DNA of 9,486 bases, taken from assembly GCA_964436865.1 (NCBI GenBank), contig CAYTFK010000285.1, positions 1-9,486 of the forward strand, given 5' to 3'. The DNA comes from JAXGPP01 sp964436865. Lineage in GTDB: Bacteria > Planctomycetota > Planctomycetia > Pirellulales > Thermoguttaceae. Shown one piece after another: positions 1 through 6,938 of this stretch. Under the pieces are notes generated by a model that saw only the letters and a program-made list of their open reading frames with translations, had not been told where the DNA came from and ran no database searches. The first letter of the stretch is position 1, and each line of letters begins with the position of its first letter. The translations under genes and the position numbers were made by a program.

Positions 1-2
1 AC

Positions 3-620
3 TGGGGCATGGGCCTGGAAGACAGCGGCCCGCTCGAGGTCGAGGCGAAGGGCTTCTACCCCGGTCGCGGCAAGCCCGATTGCTATGATAATGCTGACCG
101 TTTCACCGTGCGGATGAAATACCCGGGCGACATCGACGTCTTCTTCATGGTCGTCCGCGATCCGAAGTACCTCCAAAGCATGGCCGACGGAGACATGACC
201 GCCGCGGAAGACGAACAACTCTTCGCCGACATTCCCGAGGAGTGGCGGCGAGAGCAGCGAGACGGCATCATGTTCGTGGGCGACCGGGGCCGGTTGTTCG
301 CCAATCGCGGCAAGGCGTACGGCAAGGCAGTGGAGCAACTCCCCGACAATCCCTTGCCTGCCGACGCGGTGCGGCTCTACGCGAGCGACGATCACATGGG
401 CAACTTTTTCGACTGCGTCGTCAACCGCAAGCAGCCGGTCAGCACCGTCGATGTGGCGCACCGCGTCATCACGGCCTGCCATTTGGGGAACGTGTCGATG
501 CGGCTGAAACGCGCGGTCCGCTGGGATCCAGTCAAGGAACAGGTGATCGGCGACCAGGAGGCAAGCCAGTCGATGTACGTCCGCCGTCAACAGCGCAAGC
601 CGTACACGATCGAGGCGTGA
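3..620 (+). CDS. Gfo/Idh/MocA family oxidoreductase, C-terminal part (5' end outside window)
   Basis: The frame is open to the left edge, so the N-terminal Rossmann domain and the true start lie upstream; the ATG at 9 is internal. The visible ~205 residues resemble the C-terminal alpha/beta domain of Gfo/Idh/MocA dehydrogenases, especially the long planctomycete type. After a beta-rich stretch comes a late helix pattern (DDHMGNFFDCVVNRKQPVS, then VDVAHRVITACHLGNVSMRL) and the RWDP...IGDQEA ending that is common in that group. Family members use NAD(P) to oxidise or reduce a sugar hydroxyl, often at C3 of glycosides or inositols. The nucleotide-binding motif and EKP signature are not visible, so activity cannot be judged here. 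The next gene, 34 bases downstream, is a second member of the same superfamily, and the two probably act on the same sugar or its successive derivatives. The family call is firm and the substrate is unknown. Confidence 0.85.
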   Translation, partial: WGMGLEDSGPLEVEAKGFYPGRGKPDCYDNADRFTVRMKYPGDIDVFFMVVRDPKYLQSMADGDMTAAEDEQLFADIPEEWRREQRDGIMFVGDRGRLFANRGKAYGKAVEQLPDNPLPADAVRLYASDDHMGNFFDCVVNRKQPVSTVDVAHRVITACHLGNVSMRLKRAVRWDPVKEQVIGDQEASQSMYVRRQQRKPYTIEA

Positions 621-654
621 CCAGTCTCCGCATCCCGTTTGAGAGAGAGCAGAC

Positions 655-1701
655 ATGCTTCGGGTCGGGATTGCCGGATTCGGCTTTATGGGGCGTATGC
701 ACTTCCGGTGCTGGAAAGCGCTGCCCGGCGTCCTGGTCACGGCCGTTTGCGAGGCCGATCCGCACGCCTGGGACGAGTCGGCCAGGAACCGTGGCAACAT
801 CGCCGGAGCCGAAGGAGACCTGGACCTGACAGGCGTGAGGATCTACGGCGATTTCGACGAGATGATCCGCCAGGAGTCCCTCCACGCGGTGTCGATTACC
901 GTGCCGACGCACTTGCACGCGAGGTTCACCGTCGCGGCCCTCGTCGCGGGATGGAACGTGCTGTGCGAGAAGCCGATCGCCCTGGATCTGGCCGAGGGCC
1001 GCCACATGATCGACGTGGCTGAGCGATGCGGGCGAATACTTCAGGTCGGCCATTGCATCCGCTTCTGGCCGGAATATGCCAAGGCCAAAGACATCGTCGA
1101 TGGCGGCGAATATGGGCTGGTGCTCGCGGCCACCTTCCAGCGCCTGTCGGCCACAGCCGCGCGCAGAGCCGGCAGTTGGTATGCGCAGGAGAAGCTCAGC
1201 GGCGGCATGCCACTGGACCTGCACATCCACGACACGGATTTTGTCCAGTATCTGTTCGGTATTCCCCAGAGCGTGTCCAGCTTCGCCGTGCCGCCCGACG
1301 CACCGGTTCACATGACAACCCGTTACGAGTACGGCGGCGGCAAGCTGGTGATCGCCGAGGGAGGCTGGGCGATGATGCCCCCGTTCGGCTTCCAGATGCG
1401 GTTCCACATAGTGATGGAGAAGGCCACGCTGGATTTCGACTATCAACGCGACCCAAAACTCCGCCTCTCGACGGCCGCAGGCGAGATGATCGTGCCGCCG
1501 TGCGAGGCGGGCGATGGCTACTCGCGCCAGATTGCCCATTTCGCGAAGCGGATCCGCGGCGAACCAGCGCCCGATATCGTCACGCCCGAAGACGCGTGGA
1601 ACTCGCTGCGCATGGTAGCGGCCGAATGCGCATCGGCCCGCCAGCGGCGCCCGGTACGGCTCGACGGGTTCCCCAACGAGGAGTGCTGCCATGACGTGTA
1701 A
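655..1701 (+). CDS. Gfo/Idh/MocA family NAD(P)-dependent sugar dehydrogenase
   Basis: A complete 348-residue protein of normal family length. The N-terminal Rossmann fold has the dinucleotide loop GFGFMG at residues 8-13 and an acidic residue after strand 2 (CEAD, 32-35), which favours NAD over NADP. The signature EKPIAL is at 105-110, with the catalytic-type Lys at 106. The C-terminal domain has the motif DLHIHDTD at 188-195, whose His/Asp residues line the substrate site in this family. The family oxidises or reduces secondary hydroxyls of sugars, cyclitols or sugar acids in the cytoplasm. The start at 655 is supported by a purine-rich GAGAGAGAG tract at 641-649 and by the Rossmann strand beginning at residue 3. 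The end overlaps the next gene by 11 bases, indicating translational coupling with the TIM-barrel isomerase. Substrate cannot be read from sequence; inositol, myo-inosose, 3-keto-glycoside or amino-sugar substrates are all possible. Confidence 0.93.
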   Translation: MLRVGIAGFGFMGRMHFRCWKALPGVLVTAVCEADPHAWDESARNRGNIAGAEGDLDLTGVRIYGDFDEMIRQESLHAVSITVPTHLHARFTVAALVAGWNVLCEKPIALDLAEGRHMIDVAERCGRILQVGHCIRFWPEYAKAKDIVDGGEYGLVLAATFQRLSATAARRAGSWYAQEKLSGGMPLDLHIHDTDFVQYLFGIPQSVSSFAVPPDAPVHMTTRYEYGGGKLVIAEGGWAMMPPFGFQMRFHIVMEKATLDFDYQRDPKLRLSTAAGEMIVPPCEAGDGYSRQIAHFAKRIRGEPAPDIVTPEDAWNSLRMVAAECASARQRRPVRLDGFPNEECCHDV

Positions 1702-2533
1702 CGGCTGGCCGGTGGCCGTCTGCAGTTGGTCGCTCCGAACCGATGTAGACGGCGTGGCCGCGGCCATGCGGCAAGTGGGCATCGAGCACGTCAATCTGGC
1801 CTTGAAGCCCGCCTTCCGTGAAGGCGGCGACGAGTACCTGACCGCCGTCGGACGGCAGAACTGGACGATCACGGCCACGACGATTGGATTCTTTCAGGAA
1901 GACTACTCCTCGCCCGAGAGCATTCGGGCGACGGGTGGAATCGTGCCCGACGAGTACTGGATGCAGAACCGGCGGATGGTCGTCCGCGCGGCCGAGATCA
2001 CGGCCCAACTTGGCGTCGGCTATCTGACGATGCATGCTGGTTTTCTGGAGAGCGAAGACCCGGCGCACGCCGAAAAGGTCTGCGGCCGCTTGCGATGCCT
2101 GGCGGATGCGGCCGGTGAGCAGGGGATCGTCCTGCTGCTAGAGACTGGTCAGGAGACGACCGAGTCCTTGCAGGGGTTGCTGGACGAGTTGAACCACCCG
2201 GCGTTGGGCGTTAATTTCGATCCGGCCAACTTGATCCTGTACGACAAAGGCGACCCGATCCGGGCGGTTCGCGACCTCAGGCCGTGGATCAAGCACGTTC
2301 ATGTCAAAGACGCCCTGCGCACTCGCCGGCCGGGCACCTGGGGCACCGAGGTACCTTGGGGCGATGGCGAAGTAGGAATCGGTGCCCTGCTAGTGGCTTT
2401 GAAGGAAATCGAGTTCGCCGGCGCACTGGCGATCGAACGCGAAGCTGGCGACAACCGGTTGGGCGACATTCGAATGGCGGCGGCACGGCTGGCCAAGGCA
2501 GGCCGACTTCTGGAAATGCGAGAACATCCGTGA
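1691..2533 (+). CDS. Sugar phosphate isomerase/epimerase-type TIM barrel (xylose isomerase-like, AP endonuclease 2 superfamily)
   Basis: A 280-residue single-domain protein of the xylose isomerase-like TIM-barrel superfamily, which includes IolE, IolI, hydroxypyruvate isomerase and ketose 3-epimerases. The expected divalent-metal ligands are visible in order: Glu151 in LLLETG, Asp177 in NFDPAN, a His in KHVHVKD (202 or 204) and Glu249 in AIERE. The GDGEVG segment before the last strands is also typical. Such proteins isomerise, epimerise or dehydrate sugars or keto-sugars through a metal-bound enediolate, in the cytoplasm. The ATG at 1691 lies inside the 3' end of the preceding dehydrogenase and has a GAGGAG ribosome site at 1678-1683, also inside that gene. 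The stop overlaps the GTG start of the transporter. Pairing with two Gfo/Idh/MocA enzymes is common in inositol and keto-glycoside pathways, so an epimerase or isomerase of an oxidised sugar is the best inference. Confidence 0.9.
   Translation: MTCNGWPVAVCSWSLRTDVDGVAAAMRQVGIEHVNLALKPAFREGGDEYLTAVGRQNWTITATTIGFFQEDYSSPESIRATGGIVPDEYWMQNRRMVVRAAEITAQLGVGYLTMHAGFLESEDPAHAEKVCGRLRCLADAAGEQGIVLLLETGQETTESLQGLLDELNHPALGVNFDPANLILYDKGDPIRAVRDLRPWIKHVHVKDALRTRRPGTWGTEVPWGDGEVGIGALLVALKEIEFAGALAIEREAGDNRLGDIRMAAARLAKAGRLLEMREHP
2530..2533 (+). promoter_or_regulatory. GTGA stop/start overlap coupling isomerase and transporter
   Basis: The bases GTGA contain both the GTG start of the NupG-like transporter and the TGA stop of the TIM-barrel isomerase. 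A GGAAATGCGAGAA purine-rich tract at 2512-2524 can serve as ribosome site. Such four-base overlaps usually mean re-initiation by terminating ribosomes. This is the main argument for choosing GTG 2530 over ATG 2575 as the transporter start. Confidence 0.7.
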
Positions 2534-3720
2534 GCGGCGACTTGAGCCTGGATCTGTATCTGAGCCTCAGCGGCATGAAGTTCCTCGAGTTCGCTGTCTG
2601 GGGCGCGTGGGCCCCCGTGCTGGCTTCGTGGGTTCTGGGGCCGCTCAAGATGAGCGCCAAGCAGTTGGGCTGGATCTATGCGACCCTTCCCTTGGCCTGC
2701 ATTGTGGCCCCGATGGCCGCCGGCCAGATTGTCGATCGTTGGTGCCCGACAGAAGTGTACATGGCCGGAGCGCACCTGCTGGGCGGGGTGTTCCTGTTTC
2801 TGGCCGCGCGTGCCACGCGATTTTTCCCCTTGTTCCTGCTGATGCTCGGCCATTGCTTGTGCTTTGCGCCGACGCTATCGCTGGTCAACTCGCTCACGTT
2901 CGCCCATCTGCCGGACCCTCAGGTCAACTACTTTCTGGTTCGCGCCTGGGGCGCTGTCTCCTGGGTGTTGATCGGCTGGTTGCTGACGCTTTGGCGCCGC
3001 TCGGGCAAATTCCGGGTGAAAGGCTCGGACTGCCTGATGCTGGCGGCTGTCTGCTCGTTTGTCATGGGGCTTTACTGTCTCACCTTGCCGCACACCCCGC
3101 CGGCGAACAAGGGCGTGGGCGCCGTGCCTTTCATCCAGGCGATCTCGCTGTTGAGCGAACCGGACTTCCTGATCTTCTTGGTGATCTCGTTCGTCGTCAC
3201 CACGCAACTGCAATTCTATTACCTCGGCACCTCCCGGTTCTTGGAGATTCTCGGCGCTTCGCACGCGGCGATTCCTGCCGCGATGACCATCGCGCAGGTC
3301 GCGCAGGTGATTGCCATGTGGTGCATCCTGCCCCTCATCTTCAAGCCATTGGGGTTCCAATGGATCTTGGCCATGGGCACGGCGTTCTGGCTCGTCATGT
3401 TTCTGGTCTACGCCCGCATGCGGCCGCGGTATCTGGTCATTGCCTCAATGGCCCTGCACGGCCTGGCCTTCGCGTTCTTCTTCGACGCGGCCTTCATCTA
3501 CGTCGAGAAGATGGCCCCAACGGACATTCGCGGCTCAGCGCAGGGTCTGTATACCGCGGTGACCCAAGGACTCGGCCTGTTCCTGGGAACCCAGTTCACC
3601 GGCGCGGTGATGGACCATTTCCGCGAGGAGGGTAAGTTCCGCTGGCGGCCCATCTTCCTCGTGCCGTGCACGCTGTTGGTCCTGTGCGCTCTGGCCTTCG
3701 CCGGGCTGTTCAAAGCATAA
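2530..3720 (+). CDS. NupG-like MFS nucleoside/sugar:H+ symporter
   Basis: A 396-residue integral membrane protein with about 12 hydrophobic segments, resembling the nucleoside:H+ symporter branch of the major facilitator superfamily (E. coli NupG/XapB type). Family-like signatures are LSLSGMKFLEFAVWGAWAP near residues 11-29, a loop with AGQIVDRW at 64-71, YFLVRAWGAVSWVLIGW at 134-150, and TDIRGSAQGLY at 331-341 before the last helices. It would import a sugar, nucleoside or modified sugar across the inner membrane with protons. The frame is open further upstream into the preceding gene, but the start is placed at GTG 2530: it forms a GTGA overlap with the upstream stop and just precedes the first conserved helix. 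ATG 2575 would cut into that helix. It probably supplies the substrate of the surrounding enzymes. The family call is good and the substrate is unknown. Confidence 0.88.
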   Translation: MSGDLSLDLYLSLSGMKFLEFAVWGAWAPVLASWVLGPLKMSAKQLGWIYATLPLACIVAPMAAGQIVDRWCPTEVYMAGAHLLGGVFLFLAARATRFFPLFLLMLGHCLCFAPTLSLVNSLTFAHLPDPQVNYFLVRAWGAVSWVLIGWLLTLWRRSGKFRVKGSDCLMLAAVCSFVMGLYCLTLPHTPPANKGVGAVPFIQAISLLSEPDFLIFLVISFVVTTQLQFYYLGTSRFLEILGASHAAIPAAMTIAQVAQVIAMWCILPLIFKPLGFQWILAMGTAFWLVMFLVYARMRPRYLVIASMALHGLAFAFFFDAAFIYVEKMAPTDIRGSAQGLYTAVTQGLGLFLGTQFTGAVMDHFREEGKFRWRPIFLVPCTLLVLCALAFAGLFKA

Positions 3721-3732
3721 GGATGACCGCCC

Positions 3733-4524
3733 ATGCCGCTCCAGTGGATCCGCGTCGACGACTATGAGGCGATGAGCGCCGCCGGCGCAACACGCATCGC
3801 AGCAGTGATCGAGAATCGCCTCCGCTCGCATCAGCCGGCACGGATCGGGCTGGCCACGGGCAACACGATGCTCTCGCTCTACCGGCGCCTGGCCGAGATG
3901 CTCAATCGCCTTGGCCTCGGCCTCTCCCAGCTCCACACTTTCAACCTCGATGAATATGTGGGGGCGGATGGCCGCTGGGTCGCGACCGACCATCCGTTGA
4001 GCTACCACGCCTACATGCAGAAGAACTTCTTCTCGCGAATCGATGCTCGACTGGGGATGAACCCAGGCCACATCCACTTCCCGGATCCGGTTTGTCCGGG
4101 TGAGTTCGACAGCCTGATAAGCAGGCTCGGCGGACTCGACCTGCAACTGCTGGGCATCGGCTTCAACGGACACATCGCCTTCAACGAGCCGATCGCCGAA
4201 TCGGACATCTCTGTGGAGGACTTCGCGGCCCTGCCCACGCGGACCGTCGACCTGACCGAGTTGACTATTGAGACCAACGCTGGATTGACCGCAGACGGCG
4301 ACCGCACCCAGGTGCCGCGGCAGGCTGTGTCCATGGGCATGCGCCCGATCCTCGCCGCACGCGAGATCGTGCTCCTGGCCTGCTTCGCCGAGCAGCAGGA
4401 ACCGCTCTCTCGGATCATGCACGGCCGTCCGACACCGGAACTCCCGGCCAGTTACCTCCTGGATCATCCCCATAGCACGGTCATCTATACGGGCAACGAG
4501 ATCCGCCTCGGAGAGGAAGCCTGA
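3733..4524 (+). CDS. NagB-family glucosamine-6-phosphate deaminase/isomerase homologue with altered phosphate site
   Basis: A 263-residue protein matching the full length of the NagB/SOL fold. Visible motifs are the phosphate-loop-like LATGNTMLSLY (40-50; usual form TGGTP), FNLDEYVG (70-77) with the ring-opening/enolisation Asp73, SYHAYM (90-95), and GIGFNGHIAFNEP (141-153) with His147 and Glu152. Asn145 in place of E. coli Asp141 also occurs in Bacillus NagB and is not abnormal. By manual alignment with remembered E. coli and B. subtilis NagB, the phosphate-binding Arg172 falls at Gly184 and Lys208 at Gln221, so a 6-phosphate may not be bound normally. NagB converts GlcN-6-P to Fru-6-P and ammonia; here the substrate may be an unphosphorylated or otherwise acidic amino sugar. 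The start follows an AAGGA ribosome site at 3719-3723. The deacetylase begins two bases after its stop, a pairing that suits amino-sugar catabolism (deacetylate, then deaminate). 6-phosphogluconolactonase is less likely given DEY and GHIAFNEP. Confidence 0.87.
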   Translation: MPLQWIRVDDYEAMSAAGATRIAAVIENRLRSHQPARIGLATGNTMLSLYRRLAEMLNRLGLGLSQLHTFNLDEYVGADGRWVATDHPLSYHAYMQKNFFSRIDARLGMNPGHIHFPDPVCPGEFDSLISRLGGLDLQLLGIGFNGHIAFNEPIAESDISVEDFAALPTRTVDLTELTIETNAGLTADGDRTQVPRQAVSMGMRPILAAREIVLLACFAEQQEPLSRIMHGRPTPELPASYLLDHPHSTVIYTGNEIRLGEEA

Positions 4525-4526
4525 CG

Positions 4527-5486
4527 ATGCAAGGAGAAAGAGACTTCTCATTTTCCGTAGTGGCCCCGAGCGTGCTTCCTGCAAACGGGGAGCGTCCCTG
4601 TCTGTTGATCGGGTACGACGTGGAACGGATCCCCGGCTGTGTGCCCGGCGAGAAATGGGTAGGCCAGCGGGTGGCCGATGATGCCACCGAGGTCTTCCTG
4701 CGCGAGGCCCTCAAAATCCACCGCGAGGTCGGCGTGCCGGCGACGATCTTCATGGTCGGCTGCAACATCGAAAAGCACGTGCCGGCACTCCGCGCGTGCC
4801 TGGACTCCGGCTACTTCGAGATCGCGCAGCACACCTACGAGCATTTTCCGCTCAAGACTGTCCTCGAAGAAAGCCCAGACAACGTCTATCTGCCGGGCCT
4901 CCCCTTCGATCGCATCGAAGAGCAGTTGGCGAGGCCAGTTGAACTGCTCCAGAGGCATCTCGGCGTGCGCTGCCGGGGCGTCACGGCGCCGTATACCTAT
5001 TACCGCGGGCTGGCCGACCGGCCGGATATCCTGGAGCTGGTCGCGCGCCACGGCATGTCGTACGTCCGCTCCTACGGCCGCAACAGCCACGACTACTTTC
5101 CCCTCGGTTGGGACGTGCAGCCCTTCTGGTACGAGCGGCAGGGATTCCCCACGATCCTCGAGATTCCCTTGCAGGGCTGGATCGACGCTCAATGGCGACG
5201 CGAGCACGGCTGGCAGAACTGGGCCGCTTATCACGAGTACCTGAAAACGCGGATCGACGAGCTGGCCGAGAACCGGAAGTGCTGTTCGCACTGCCAGCAC
5301 GATTGGACCAGCATTCTTTACGACGAACACCTCACCTGGACGCGGGAGTTCCTGGAATACGCCGCCGCGAAGGTGGAGCTTCTGACCCATTTCGAATTCT
5401 ATCAGCGGAAGCGGCGTCTCCACGACGACGCTGCGTCGCGACAACCCCTTTTGGGAGCAGCAACCGATGCCCGTGCCGGCAGATAG
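4527..5486 (+). CDS. Cytoplasmic NodB-type polysaccharide deacetylase family protein
   Basis: A 319-residue carbohydrate esterase-4-like (NodB homology) protein. Motif 1 is IGYDVE at 28-33, with Asp31 in place of the usual TFDDG. Motif 2 is HTYEH at 102-106 (His102 and His106, metal ligands). Motif 3 is TAPYTYY at 153-159, which lacks the usual Arg of RxPY. A late SHCQHDW at 254-260 stands near where the catalytic His of LxH is expected. The DVE form of motif 1 is found in the PuuE/PEP-CTERM-like branch. There is no signal peptide or membrane segment, so it should act in the cytoplasm on a small N-acyl or amide substrate, not on wall polymer. The start at 4527 has a strong AGAGGA site at 4512-4517. 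It follows the NagB homologue by two bases and overlaps the FAD oxidoreductase by 20 bases. Removal of an N-acetyl group before deamination is the natural reading; formyl or cyclic-amide hydrolysis is possible. Confidence 0.84.
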   Translation: MQGERDFSFSVVAPSVLPANGERPCLLIGYDVERIPGCVPGEKWVGQRVADDATEVFLREALKIHREVGVPATIFMVGCNIEKHVPALRACLDSGYFEIAQHTYEHFPLKTVLEESPDNVYLPGLPFDRIEEQLARPVELLQRHLGVRCRGVTAPYTYYRGLADRPDILELVARHGMSYVRSYGRNSHDYFPLGWDVQPFWYERQGFPTILEIPLQGWIDAQWRREHGWQNWAAYHEYLKTRIDELAENRKCCSHCQHDWTSILYDEHLTWTREFLEYAAAKVELLTHFEFYQRKRRLHDDAASRQPLLGAATDARAGR

Positions 5487-6912
5487 CTACCTCCATGAGT
5501 TCCTGTTCAGCGAACTGGCCGACGTCGTCGGATCGGAGAATGTCTCGACGAGCCAGTCCGACAAGATCGCTTATTCGTGCGACTTTTTCTGGATCCCCGA
5601 GCTGTGGGTCGACCGGGGCTGCCGCAGCCCGCAGCCTGACTTCGTGGTTCACCCCCGCTCGACCGAGGAGGTTTCGCGGATCTGTCGCATCGCCAGCAAC
5701 TACAAGATTCCGCTGACCCCATGGGGCGGCGGTTCCGGTTCGCAGGGCGGTGCGCTGCCGATCCAGGGCGGCATCGTGCTCGACACGAAGAAGCTCAACC
5801 GGATTCTCGACATCGACAAGACGTCGCTTACGGTCACGGCCGAAACCGGCATTATCATGCAGCACCTGGAATGGGAGCTGGAGCGCCAGGGCCTGGCGAC
5901 GATGCACGTGCCGGCCTCGATCGGCTGCGCCACGCTCGGCGGATTCATGGCCCATCGGGGCACGGGCGTTCTGTCGACCAAGTACGGCAAGATCGAAGAC
6001 ATGGTCATGTCGCTCGAAGCCGTATTGGCCGATGGGACCGTGGTCAACACCCTGGCCGTCCCCCGACACGCCTCGGGGCCGGACCTGACCCAACTGTTCC
6101 TCGGCTCGGAAGGCACCCTGGGCGTGATGACCAAGGCGACGCTCAAGATCCATCCGCTCCCCGAGATCCGCAGGTTTCACGCGTTCGTGTTCCCCGATCT
6201 GCACACCGGCCTGGAGGCGGGCCGTCAGCTCATGATCCGCCGCCTGCGGCCGTGCGTGATCCGGCTCTACGACGAGGCCGAGACCCGGCGACTGATCCGC
6301 CGCGTGCTGGGAATCGACAAGGAAGGCGCCTACCTGGTGTTCGGCTTCGACGGCGACGAGGACCTCGTCGACCTGGAAATGAATAAGGCGTTGGCGATCT
6401 GCCGTACTTTGCCTCACGAAGACCTGGGCACAAAGCTGGGCGAGGACTGGTGGGAACACCGCTACGATTTCTTCTTCCCTAACCACATGTTCCACCTGCC
6501 GCAGGCCTTCGGCACGTTGGACACGGTCGCCACCTTCGCCAACATCGAGAACGTCTACCGGGCGATGAAGCGCGTGATCGAGGAGCAGTTCCCCGTGGCC
6601 CGGTACATCGGCCATTTCTCCCATTGGTATGAGTGGGGCTGCATGCTCTACGCCCGGTTCATCGTCGACCGGGCGCCCGACGATCCTCACGAGGCCGTGC
6701 AGCTCCACAATCGCATCTGGGACGCCTGCCTTCGCGCCGCCATGAAAGAAGGCGGCCTGTTGAACGAGCATCATGGCATTGGCCTGAAACTCGGGCGGCT
6801 GATGAAAGAACTCTACGGCCCGGCCTACGCCATCCTCGAGAGCGTGAAGAAGTCGTTCGATCCCCACAACATCATGAACCCCGGCAAGATGGGATTCGAG
6901 ACGTTTCGCTAA
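5467..6912 (+). CDS. FAD-linked oxidoreductase, GlcD / alkyl-DHAP synthase-like (VAO/PCMH family)
   Basis: A 481-residue flavoprotein. The N-terminal PCMH FAD-binding domain shows PLTPWGGGSGSQGG (82-95), the pyrophosphate loop, then PASIGCATLGGFMAHRGTG (149-167) and ASGPDLTQLFLGSEGTLGVMT (202-222). The C-terminal FAD-oxidase domain has RPCVIRLYDEAET (261-273) and ends with NEHHGIGLKLG (433-443) and DPHNIMNPGKMG (465-476). The family oxidises 2-hydroxy acids (glycolate, D-lactate) or, in alkyl-DHAP synthases, exchanges acyl for alkyl groups. The RLYDExET and HHGIG forms lean toward the AGPS-like branch, but the downstream GlcF-like partner argues for a 2-hydroxy-acid dehydrogenase. No His or Cys is evident at the usual covalent-flavin position. 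The ATG at 5467 lies within the deacetylase gene and has GGGAG at 5453-5457. The likely role is oxidation of a sugar-derived hydroxy acid with electrons passed to the Fe-S partner. Confidence 0.9.
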   Translation: MPVPADSYLHEFLFSELADVVGSENVSTSQSDKIAYSCDFFWIPELWVDRGCRSPQPDFVVHPRSTEEVSRICRIASNYKIPLTPWGGGSGSQGGALPIQGGIVLDTKKLNRILDIDKTSLTVTAETGIIMQHLEWELERQGLATMHVPASIGCATLGGFMAHRGTGVLSTKYGKIEDMVMSLEAVLADGTVVNTLAVPRHASGPDLTQLFLGSEGTLGVMTKATLKIHPLPEIRRFHAFVFPDLHTGLEAGRQLMIRRLRPCVIRLYDEAETRRLIRRVLGIDKEGAYLVFGFDGDEDLVDLEMNKALAICRTLPHEDLGTKLGEDWWEHRYDFFFPNHMFHLPQAFGTLDTVATFANIENVYRAMKRVIEEQFPVARYIGHFSHWYEWGCMLYARFIVDRAPDDPHEAVQLHNRIWDACLRAAMKEGGLLNEHHGIGLKLGRLMKELYGPAYAILESVKKSFDPHNIMNPGKMGFETFR

Positions 6913-6938
6913 TCATCTTTTCCACAAGAACCTTCGCC

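Noticed and set aside
532..1878. 448-codon open frame on the minus strand
   Set aside because: It is antisense to the Gfo/Idh/MocA dehydrogenase and the isomerase start, low in plausible domain content, and spans a gene junction.
2284..2529. N-terminal extension of the NupG-like transporter inside the isomerase gene
   Set aside because: The upstream translation is Arg/Gly/His-rich without domain character and duplicates coding sequence of the isomerase; GTG 2530 gives the normal family length.
3733..4524. Asn145 in place of catalytic-triad Asp141 of E. coli NagB as a sign of inactivation
   Set aside because: Bacillus-type NagB enzymes also have Asn at this position (NGHIGFNEP), so this change alone is normal.
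5332..6867. 511-codon open frame on the minus strand
   Set aside because: It lies antisense to the FAD oxidoreductase, whose motifs are unambiguous. The translation is rich in His, Arg, Gly and Ala with no recognisable domain, as expected from codon bias in GC-rich DNA.
6633..6938. N-terminal extension of the Fe-S protein inside the FAD gene
   Set aside because: The extension is an Arg-rich shadow of the FAD gene; the family's N-terminal ferredoxin domain begins just after ATG 6939.
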